Source of the DNA: Fodinibius saliphilus
Lineage (GTDB): Bacteria > Bacteroidota > Rhodothermia > Balneolales > Balneolaceae
Reading direction: 5' to 3'
Length of the DNA stretch: 64,000 nucleotides
Assembly: GCF_005869845.1 (NCBI RefSeq)
Contig: NZ_VAWF01000001.1
Coordinates: 1,612,001 to 1,676,000 of the forward strand
Below are positions 9,380-16,267 of the stretch, one piece after another (within the stretch, counting starts at the first letter, position 1; each line of letters begins with the position of its first letter). The translations under genes were made by a program, and so were the position numbers. The notes under the pieces were generated by a model. That model was not told the origin of the DNA. It saw only the letters and a list, made by a program, of their open reading frames with translations, and did no database searches.

Positions 9380-11512
9380 CTACTTTTCTTCGATTCCCGC
9401 AAATTGAGGCTTACTGGCTTGCTCTGTTTTTTGAAAGCAGACCTTAAAGCAACTTCCACCATCGTTGTACACCTGAAGTGAACCATTTAACTGCTGGGTT
9501 AAAGTCTGAATGAGATTCATCCCAATTGAATTTTGATTCTCAATTGAAAAATCCTCTGGTAGCCCTACCCCGTTATCTTGTATTTTCAGATTAATACGAT
9601 CTGCATTTCGCTCAAGGCTAATCCAAATCTTGCCAGCATCTCTCCCTTGAAAAGCATGCTTATATGCATTCGTAACTAGTTCATTGATTAAGATAGCACA
9701 TGGTATAGCCTGGTTGATGTCGAGCGCAACATCGGAAGCACTAATGTCGATATCAATATGCTGATAGTTCAGTGGAAGCGTTTTTTCCACAGTTTCAATA
9801 AGCCGTTTAACATAAGTTTCAAATGATATATCGGCAAAATCATCCGACTGATAAAGCATCTCATGTACAATTGCTATTGACTGAATACGGAGCTGACTGT
9901 CACTGAGCACCTCTTTAATTTTAGTATCCTCAATTTCAAAAGCCTGCAATTGGAGAAAACCTGAAATAATCGCAAGATTATTTTTTACTCTGTGATGTAT
10001 CTCTTCAAGGAGAACCTGCTTCTCTTTGACCGACTTTTGAAGTTTTCGCTCATTTTCCTTGCGGGCAGTAATATCAGTATATACTCCAAACCCAGCTATC
10101 GGATCATCATCCAAAAAAACAGGAATAGCAGCCAGCAACACATCTTTCGCCTCCCCGTCTTTGGTATAGCGGACCACGTCCTCATATAACTTACCATCTC
10201 GAAAAACTTCTGCAGGTTTTTGTGGAACGGTATCGTCATGTTCAGGAACAATAATGGTATCAATATCTCGATCCAAAACTTCTTTTTCTGAGTATCCAAA
10301 AAGTTGTTCAAAACTTTCATTCACCCTTTTTACCCGATTATTTTCATCAACCATTACAATGGCACTGGGGGCATTGAGAAAAAGCTTATGAAACATCTTT
10401 TCATTTCTTCTGACCATCTTCTTGACTTCCTTTTGGGCAGTAAGATCCCTAACTATAGCCTGCACATATTCCTTTTCTCCCAGTTCTATCTTATTTAGGC
10501 TCACCTGAGTATCAACATTTGAGCCATCTTTTTTTTGATGTACCCACTCAAATACCTGGGGCGTACCATTAAACGCCTCATTTATTTTTTCCAAAGCTTT
10601 CTCTTTCGACGATCTGCCATCGGGCTGGTATTCCGGAGAAAATACATCTGGAGTTTTTCCCAATACCTCCTTTTTTTGAGAACATCCGAACATATTTACA
10701 ACCTGCTTATTGCATTCAACAAATGTAGCCCCATCCATTAAAAAAATACCATCATTTGCGTTCTCAAAAAGTCGTTGGTATTTATGCTTCGTTTTCATCA
10801 CTTCCGTGATATTTTCCATAAAGGTTAATACAGATACCAACTGTCCTTCATCGTCGCGAAGGGCTGAGCCGTGTATCCGTAAATAAACCACCTCTCCCTC
10901 GATATTTATAAGTCGTGTATTAAAAACCACCCTATCTGCTTTACCAGAGGTTATATCTTCTACCTTCTTTTCTACTACTGCTTTATCGGCAGGATCTTTA
11001 TACCGAAAGAAAAAAGGCGTTTTCCCCATAACCTGATCTTCGGTATATCCCATCATTTCTTGGGACCGTTGCGACCATTTGATCACTCTAAAACCGGCAT
11101 CCCATTTAATCATAGCCAGTGGACTTTCTTTCACATGGTGATTAAGTTCATTAAATGCACTTCTCGCCCGATTTTCAGCAATAACACGATCAGTCACATC
11201 ATGAATAAAAACTACCCGAGCATTTTTCCCTTCATATTCAAAGTCATGTGAAGATAAATTCACATAAAAAGGCTTTCCGGTTTTTGACTGATGATGTACA
11301 GATTTAGGTTCTCTATCATTGTTATCAAGCGCTTTATACAGTTCCTCTTTTCTCTCGGGTGGGCGAATATCCTCGAGAGTTAATGTCTTTACCTCTTCTT
11401 GGGAGTACTCATATTTTTTTCGAAAACTATCATTTACGCTCAGAATTCGAAGAGTCCCTTTCTCATATATCAATATGGGATTGGGGTTTACATCAAATAG
11501 AAACTGATCCAT
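9380..11512 (-). CDS. Multi-PAS sensor histidine kinase (HisKA_2 type)
   Basis: Soluble sensor kinase of 710 residues without transmembrane segments. About four PAS domains are arranged in tandem (roughly residues 1-110, 120-240, 245-360 and 370-490), each ending in a PAC-like segment such as VVFIHDVTDR, LTFMENITEV, AIVRDLTAQ and GVYTDITAR. The dimerisation/phosphoacceptor region is of the HisKA_2/HWE class with LLEEIHHRVKNNLAIISGFL, where the His is phosphorylated. A HATPase domain follows with INELVTNAYKHAF and LKIQDNGVGLP. No response regulator gene is adjacent, so the partner is unknown. Cytoplasmic redox, light or ligand sensing is possible but not determined. Confidence 0.93.
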   Translation of the reverse strand: MDQFLFDVNPNPILIYEKGTLRILSVNDSFRKKYEYSQEEVKTLTLEDIRPPERKEELYKALDNNDREPKSVHHQSKTGKPFYVNLSSHDFEYEGKNARVVFIHDVTDRVIAENRARSAFNELNHHVKESPLAMIKWDAGFRVIKWSQRSQEMMGYTEDQVMGKTPFFFRYKDPADKAVVEKKVEDITSGKADRVVFNTRLINIEGEVVYLRIHGSALRDDEGQLVSVLTFMENITEVMKTKHKYQRLFENANDGIFLMDGATFVECNKQVVNMFGCSQKKEVLGKTPDVFSPEYQPDGRSSKEKALEKINEAFNGTPQVFEWVHQKKDGSNVDTQVSLNKIELGEKEYVQAIVRDLTAQKEVKKMVRRNEKMFHKLFLNAPSAIVMVDENNRVKRVNESFEQLFGYSEKEVLDRDIDTIIVPEHDDTVPQKPAEVFRDGKLYEDVVRYTKDGEAKDVLLAAIPVFLDDDPIAGFGVYTDITARKENERKLQKSVKEKQVLLEEIHHRVKNNLAIISGFLQLQAFEIEDTKIKEVLSDSQLRIQSIAIVHEMLYQSDDFADISFETYVKRLIETVEKTLPLNYQHIDIDISASDVALDINQAIPCAILINELVTNAYKHAFQGRDAGKIWISLERNADRINLKIQDNGVGLPEDFSIENQNSIGMNLIQTLTQQLNGSLQVYNDGGSCFKVCFQKTEQASKPQFAGIEEK

Positions 11513-11592
11513 ATCCTAAATACATATTTTTATATTATCACCCCAAAAAGGGCAACTAAATTTATATTTGCAAATATAAACTGTTCCTTTTT

Positions 11593-12735
11593 TTAAAACT
11601 CCCATTTGTAGGTTCTGTGGGTTTTATGGTGATAACATCCCAATGCTTCTAAACTTCGCTGCATCAACCAATTTTTTTCACTAACCCAAGCTCCTTCCAA
11701 ATATTCTAAGGTGGGAGCTGCTTCCTTTGTATATTGTATCCCGCGTGTAAATGTTAAGGCTTCTAATCCCATCTTTCGATACTCCGGACGTGTACCATAA
11801 ACCAACGTACGTAAGTGTTTAGCCCGGCGTTTAAACCAGAACAATTTGGGATAATGCCACCAACGAAGTTTACCCCCGGTTTCTCTTGAAATTTCATTTA
11901 AATCAGGAACGCAAACTATAAAAGAGGCAGGACGACCATCAACAAAAGCAATTAATACGCTTTCGGCAATAAGTACCGGTTTAAGTTTGTCGATCATATC
12001 TTCGATTGTATCTTGCGTCAACTCTGTAAACTCTTCTTCCCGCTCATCAATATCCTGTTCTCTCCATGCATCATTATAGATCTCCCGAATATATTCGGCA
12101 TCCCTGTAGATATTATTCATATCTATTGGGCGAAGCTCAACATCATCACGGCTTTCGATGCGATCAGTAATACGTTTCATCCGCTCAGGGATGGGCTGTT
12201 CAAAATCCCGTTTGTAACTCCAGTGATCATCCAGTTTTTGAGCCCCCGTTTGTTCCAATAACTCTTTGTAGTAAGGGGGGTGATAAAACATGCCATAAAT
12301 GGGAGGCTCATCATAGTTTTCTACCAACAATCCCCAATACGTATCATTTTCCCCAAAATTGATTGGCCCCTGCATAGCATTATATCCTCGCTGGCGGTGC
12401 CACTTTTTAGCAAAGTCAATAATAGCTTGGGCCAAATCAGGATCATTTTGCATCTCAATAAATCCCAGCCCACCCATAGGAGGGTCTAATACTTTATCAC
12501 GTTCAGGTGTATTCATTACTGCAAAACGTCCTACCACAGTGCCATCATCTTTTACCAGGTAACGCTCGCACTCCCCCTTTTCAAAAAAAGCATTAGAGTC
12601 AGGATCAAAAATATTTTCAATTTCAAATCGAAAGGGTGGCCCCCACTGGGGATAGTCCTCATAAATTTGAAATGGCAGCATATGAAAAGCCTCTACCTGT
12701 TTGTCAGAGCAGACCTGTTCAAAATCAAACGACAT
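11593..12735 (-). CDS. GNAT-like N-acetyltransferase-fold protein, function unknown
   Basis: A 380-residue protein conserved, as far as I recognise, in Bacteroidota relatives as a GNAT-type acetyltransferase-like protein. Visible features are an aromatic N-terminal half (YEDYPQWGPPFRFE, GPINFGENDTYWGLLVENYD) and a segment LIAFVDGRPASFIVCVPDLNE that resembles a GNAT core strand. Near the C-terminus GTRPEYRKMGLEALTF looks like the acetyl-CoA loop region (R/Q-x-x-G-x). There is no signal peptide and no Cys-rich motif. It lies alone on the minus strand, 80 bp from the histidine kinase start and divergent from the next gene. The substrate cannot be inferred. Confidence 0.7.
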   Translation of the reverse strand: MSFDFEQVCSDKQVEAFHMLPFQIYEDYPQWGPPFRFEIENIFDPDSNAFFEKGECERYLVKDDGTVVGRFAVMNTPERDKVLDPPMGGLGFIEMQNDPDLAQAIIDFAKKWHRQRGYNAMQGPINFGENDTYWGLLVENYDEPPIYGMFYHPPYYKELLEQTGAQKLDDHWSYKRDFEQPIPERMKRITDRIESRDDVELRPIDMNNIYRDAEYIREIYNDAWREQDIDEREEEFTELTQDTIEDMIDKLKPVLIAESVLIAFVDGRPASFIVCVPDLNEISRETGGKLRWWHYPKLFWFKRRAKHLRTLVYGTRPEYRKMGLEALTFTRGIQYTKEAAPTLEYLEGAWVSEKNWLMQRSLEALGCYHHKTHRTYKWEF

Positions 12736-12874
12736 ATATATTTTAATTTATCCTTTTTATAATTATACCAGTAGAAGAAAGAGTTACACCCAGCACAAAA
12801 TTCCGATAGATTTACATCAGAATAACAGCTATTATTAGGTGGCCCAAATGCCAACTTAATATCTAGTATCTGGC

Positions 12875-13843
12875 TTGAAGGAACAAAAGAAAAAAAGAAT
12901 AATTGCGCTACTTTTATTTACTGCCTGTGCAATTAGTGGGTATATGTTTTTCGTTACTTTTGATAGTGCACCAAAGCACCTCCAGAGCTTTGCCCAAGCC
13001 GATTCGCTGATACAAACCGAACTTTCTAATTTTAATATTCCTCAGCGGCAAGTTCGGATTTCAACAATCAACGTTACACCTGATTTTTCACGTAAAAGCT
13101 ATCAGCTTGGTGTACCATATCAATTCTCGAAAACACACTTTCATGCAGAGCTGAATAAACGCTTCCATTTTTATTCGGTCGAAACCCCCGCCCGGGTTAC
13201 CTTTCCACAAGAAGATATGGATATCCACTTGGTATACAAGGGCACTGTCATCCGCTCTATTAGCCTCCAAACAGATCCGGACTTGGCATATCGCAGAGAC
13301 CAAGCCAGCTTACTGATCTCTTTTGATGAGATGCCCGGAGAACCTGTTATTGATCAGATTCAACAATATGGAGAACCCATCCCTATTGTTTTAAAGATTG
13401 ATAACCCTATGCAAGCTAATGACTGGCGAAAAAAGCTTGGCAGCAGATATAATCGAATTATATTTTGGTTGCAAAATCACGATGGCGAGGACCTTATTAA
13501 GGTGAACCGTTCTACGGCTATCGACAAAATAAAACAACTTCAACAGGTTCTGCCCGAGACAACAATGATGTATCTCAGTAGTTCAGAAAAATCATCAGCA
13601 AAAAAAGAACTTATCGAACAAACAAAAATGTCCTTTGTGGATGCTGATAATGCCCTTATCTTGCACTCCGATATGGGTAAGGGGGCTTTTATTAAAAAAT
13701 TGGAAAATTTAACAAAGCCAGACACCCCATCTATTGCACTGATCTCCGGCAATGAGATAACGCTGTCTTGGCTTACTGAAAAGCTACCAGAGTTAAAAAA
13801 ATCCGGAGTCGATATAATACCGCCGCCAAAAGCTGATTATTGA
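12875..13843 (+). CDS. Membrane-anchored divergent polysaccharide deacetylase-like (YibQ/DUF610-like) protein
   Basis: A 322-residue protein with an N-terminal hydrophobic anchor (residues about 8-25) and a TTG start, the first start codon in the frame compatible with the anchor. The C-terminal half follows the order of the divergent polysaccharide deacetylase family. ASLLISFDEMPG stands where these proteins have the strand ending in DD-G, and LQNHDGEDLIK stands at the NNHMGS position. MMYLSSSEKSSAKKELIEQ stands at the FLDSRTS segment, and LISGNEITLSWLTEKLPELK stands at the final GHP-peT segment. The first catalytic His (H-P-M motif) is replaced by IDNPMQ, so it may be catalytically dead. It is followed after 1 bp by the lipase gene. 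The assignment is by eye. Confidence 0.6.
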   Translation: MKEQKKKRIIALLLFTACAISGYMFFVTFDSAPKHLQSFAQADSLIQTELSNFNIPQRQVRISTINVTPDFSRKSYQLGVPYQFSKTHFHAELNKRFHFYSVETPARVTFPQEDMDIHLVYKGTVIRSISLQTDPDLAYRRDQASLLISFDEMPGEPVIDQIQQYGEPIPIVLKIDNPMQANDWRKKLGSRYNRIIFWLQNHDGEDLIKVNRSTAIDKIKQLQQVLPETTMMYLSSSEKSSAKKELIEQTKMSFVDADNALILHSDMGKGAFIKKLENLTKPDTPSIALISGNEITLSWLTEKLPELKKSGVDIIPPPKADY

Positions 13844-13844
13844 T

Positions 13845-14705
13845 ATGATTGACCGTCTCGATACTAACAAATGGCTTAAACGATTTGAAATAGATGAATT
13901 TCCTGAGCCCGAAAGTATTACTCTCAAACATCCGGTTCTGCTTTGCCACGGTTATGGAGCAATTGCATCTTTGGTAAAACCCTCCCCTCTTTATGATGTT
14001 GCCATGCTGCTGCGCACCCATAATGTACCGGCCTTTGCTCCTAACATTGTACCCTATGCCAAAATTGAAACACGCGCTAAGGGATGGGTCAAGCTTATCA
14101 AAGAACTTACCGAGGATTTACCTGGTGGTAAAGTCAATATTGTTGCCCATAGTATGGGAGGATTAGATATGCGATACGCGCTGACAAAGCTTGATATCGC
14201 TAAACAGGTGGCATCTTTCACTACAATATGTACACCGCATCGGGGAACCAGCCTAGCTGAACTTACCCTTAAAACCCCCGACGCTATTCGCGATAAACTA
14301 GCCGATTTTCTTGATTGGATGGGAGATCGTATCTATCCCAAAACCAAAAGTGATTCGGTGGGTTCTGCCGAACAACTAACCAGGAAATATGTTACTGAAG
14401 TTTTTAATCCTCAGGTACCTAATGTTCCTGACATTCCTTACTACTCTTATAGCTCAGCTGTAGGTAAAGGGACAAATGCACCTATTCGTGTTATAGCACG
14501 CTACCAGAACAAACATATCTTTGATTTAGAAGGCATTAATGATGGTATGGTATCCGTAGCAAGTGCAAAGTGGGGAGAACATATCAAAACTCTTAACCTC
14601 TCGCACCTGGAACAGATGAACCTGCGGGTCAAGGACGATCGACAGGATATTTATAAACACTTTTGGTTGGAAGTTGTTAAAACGCTGAATGAGAAGGGCC
14701 ACTGA
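13845..14705 (+). CDS. Alpha/beta-hydrolase lipase
   Basis: Lipase or esterase of 286 residues. It has the oxyanion-hole region PVLLCHGYGA near residue 30 and the nucleophile elbow AHSMGG with Ser103. Acid and His candidates occur in the C-terminal third (GINDGMVSVASAKWGEH and LSHLEQM). The layout resembles triacylglycerol lipases of the Pseudomonas/Burkholderia type, including CTPHRGTSLAEL after the elbow. No signal peptide is visible, so export would have to be by another route, or it acts in the cytoplasm. It is translationally adjacent to the deacetylase-like gene (1-bp gap), suggesting a joint envelope or lipid role. Confidence 0.85.
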   Translation: MIDRLDTNKWLKRFEIDEFPEPESITLKHPVLLCHGYGAIASLVKPSPLYDVAMLLRTHNVPAFAPNIVPYAKIETRAKGWVKLIKELTEDLPGGKVNIVAHSMGGLDMRYALTKLDIAKQVASFTTICTPHRGTSLAELTLKTPDAIRDKLADFLDWMGDRIYPKTKSDSVGSAEQLTRKYVTEVFNPQVPNVPDIPYYSYSSAVGKGTNAPIRVIARYQNKHIFDLEGINDGMVSVASAKWGEHIKTLNLSHLEQMNLRVKDDRQDIYKHFWLEVVKTLNEKGH

Positions 14706-14849
14706 TACTCCATTTCTGTACAATATTTTCTCTCTTTGTTCTCATCATTATTAGCTTTTCCATTATCCTATTTGTTTAACTCTCAGTACCCCCTATTGTT
14801 GAAAACTCCGTCTTTTTGTGGAAAAGTATTCGTTGACAATGGCGATAGT

Positions 14850-15040
14850 ACCCTTTTTCTTAAGTTCTGATTCCAAGGTGTCTGCCAGTCGGCAGATGAA
14901 AAGGGAATCCGGTGTAAAACCGGAACTGTTCCCGCAACTGTAATCCGATTTTTTTTGATATAAACCACTGTCTCAACCCCAAAAGAGACGGGAAGGTATC
15001 AGGAAACTGTTCGGTAAGTCAGGAGACCTGCCTTTGAATC
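14850..15040 (+). promoter_or_regulatory. Cobalamin (adenosylcobalamin-type) riboswitch upstream of nrdBA
   Basis: The conserved B12-box landmarks occur in order. A small hairpin TCTGCC-agtc-GGCAGA lies at 14881-14896. GAAAAGGGAATCCGGTG-aaaa-CCGG follows at about 14898-14923, then CCCGCAACTGTAA at 14931-14943. A variable arm comes next, and finally AAGTCAGGAGACCTGCC at 15016-15032. It sits in the leader of a ribonucleotide reductase operon and should repress it when B12 is abundant. The sense strand is that of nrdB. Exact ends are approximate. The 145 bp before it (14706-14850) is T-rich and must contain the promoter; a TTGACA at 14833 has no convincing -10 partner. Confidence 0.93.
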
Positions 15041-15085
15041 AAGTAAACGAGGCCTTCGGGAGTTAAGGCGTTGTTGAAAGGCAGG
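15027..15085 (+). promoter_or_regulatory. Two nested hairpins at the 3' edge of the riboswitch (candidate expression platform)
   Basis: CCTGCCTTT (15027-15035) pairs perfectly with AAAGGCAGG (15077-15085). Inside it, GCCTT (15052-15056) pairs with AAGGC (15065-15069). The left arm of the outer helix is itself the conserved 3' end of the aptamer, so formation of this helix and of the ligand-bound aptamer would compete. There is no U-tract after it, which argues against simple transcription termination at this spot. Confidence 0.55.
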
Positions 15086-15142
15086 ATTGTATTAGACAGC
15101 TTGACCCTTACATTACCGTATCTTCTTATCTCTGCCTCTCAA

Positions 15143-15179
15143 CGTTTTAGCCCCCTTCTCATAATTCAAAGCTAAAACG
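15143..15179 (+). promoter_or_regulatory. 9-bp inverted repeat just upstream of the nrdB start
   Basis: CGTTTTAGC (15143-15151) is exactly repeated in inverted form as GCTAAAACG (15171-15179). The right arm ends 8 bases before the nrdB ATG, over the region where a ribosome would bind. It could be the translational part of the riboswitch. No Shine-Dalgarno sequence is visible. Confidence 0.5.
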
Positions 15180-15187
15180 AAACTACT

Positions 15188-16174
15188 ATGGCTAGTAAAT
15201 TAATAGGTCGTACTTCGGTACGCGAAAATATTCAACTAAGCGCAGATCCTTCCTATCCTATCTTCAAGAAACTATATGAAAAGCAGAAAAAAGTTATTTG
15301 GTTCCCAGAGGAGTTGAACATCCAGCAAGATGCCCTGGACTACCACTCACTATCGGAGGATGAGAAACGCCTGTTTGATACCGCGGTTGGGTACTTCTGT
15401 TCTTCGGAACTGCTGGTACAAAACGTGCTGGTAAACTCATTCTTTCCACTGCTGACTGATCCCCATGCCAAGATGAGCTTTAGTACACAGCTGTTTATGG
15501 AGAACATACACAGCGACTTTTTTGAGATTGTATTGCAGTCCTTTGGCATGGATCGTGAAAAGATGTATGATGTCGCATTTTCCGACCCTATCCTGCGAAA
15601 AAAACAGTCGCTCGTTGTTGATGAAATTGACAAAATCAGCCATGGTAAAATCGATCCCGAAAGTCTGGAGGGACAAAAACAGATATTGCGAGCCATTCTG
15701 CTGAACAACATTGTTCTCGAAGGCATCTTTTTCTACTCCTCTTTCGCCCATTTTTTTGCGCTTAAGGATATGGCCAAAATGAAAAATGTGGTATCGGGGG
15801 TAGAACTGGTACTTATTGATGAATCACTGCACCTACAAAATGGGATTGAAGCTATTCTCATTATGCTGGAAGAAAACCCAGCAATCGTCGAAGACTCCGA
15901 ATATGTGCAAGATATCCGCAATGTTATTCTGGAAGGAACGGCCCTTGAAATTGAATACGTAAAACACCAGTTCGCCGATCGTACTATCCTGGGCATTTCA
16001 TCCGGTGAAATGGAGCGCTACCTGAAATATATCACCGACCGTCGCCTGCAGGAACTTGGTTTCCAACAGGAGTTCCATGTGAATGAGAATCCCTTGCGAT
16101 TTCTCCAGAAAGAGGACGTGAAGAAGCTTATCAATTTTTTCGAGGTCTCCTCCACCGAATACACGAATTACTAG
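15188..16174 (+). CDS. nrdB: Ribonucleotide reductase beta subunit (R2), Phe-type resembling class Ic
   Basis: Radical-generating subunit of class I ribonucleotide reductase, 328 residues. Metal ligands correspond to Glu74 (where E. coli has Asp84), Glu105, His108 (MENIHSDFF), Glu178 (NNIVLEGIFFY), Glu212 and His215 (LIDESLH). The radical tyrosine position (E. coli Tyr122) is Phe112. The Glu-for-Asp and Phe-for-Tyr pair is the signature of the Mn/Fe class Ic enzyme described in Chlamydia trachomatis. Trp38 in VIWFPEE corresponds to E. coli Trp48 of the electron-transfer chain, and the C-terminus ends EYTNY. It is preceded by a B12 riboswitch and lies 93 bp upstream of nrdA. Confidence 0.95.
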   Translation: MASKLIGRTSVRENIQLSADPSYPIFKKLYEKQKKVIWFPEELNIQQDALDYHSLSEDEKRLFDTAVGYFCSSELLVQNVLVNSFFPLLTDPHAKMSFSTQLFMENIHSDFFEIVLQSFGMDREKMYDVAFSDPILRKKQSLVVDEIDKISHGKIDPESLEGQKQILRAILLNNIVLEGIFFYSSFAHFFALKDMAKMKNVVSGVELVLIDESLHLQNGIEAILIMLEENPAIVEDSEYVQDIRNVILEGTALEIEYVKHQFADRTILGISSGEMERYLKYITDRRLQELGFQQEFHVNENPLRFLQKEDVKKLINFFEVSSTEYTNY

Positions 16175-16181
16175 ATCATTC

Positions 16182-16230
16182 TTTGTCATGCTAAACTTGT
16201 TTCAGCATCTCGACCAACGGAGAGATGACA
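16182..16230 (+). repeat. Palindromic intergenic repeat-like element between nrdB and nrdA
   Basis: The segment contains GTCATGCTAAACTTGTTTCA followed by CATCTC (16206-16211), a short loop, then GAGATGAC (16222-16229). It can fold as CATCTC/GAGATG with outer GTCAT/ATGAC. It resembles, in my recollection, the dispersed 'GTCATGCTGAACTTGTTTCAG' elements frequent between genes in Bacteroidota and relatives. No second full copy is visible in this window. Confidence 0.5.
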
Positions 16231-16267
16231 GTAGAAACCAAATTATATCTATAAACATATCAATATT

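Noticed and set aside
14833-14870. Sigma-70 promoter with TTGACA at 14833 ahead of the riboswitch
   Set aside because: No acceptable -10 hexamer lies 16-18 bases downstream, and promoters in this group differ from the E. coli consensus.
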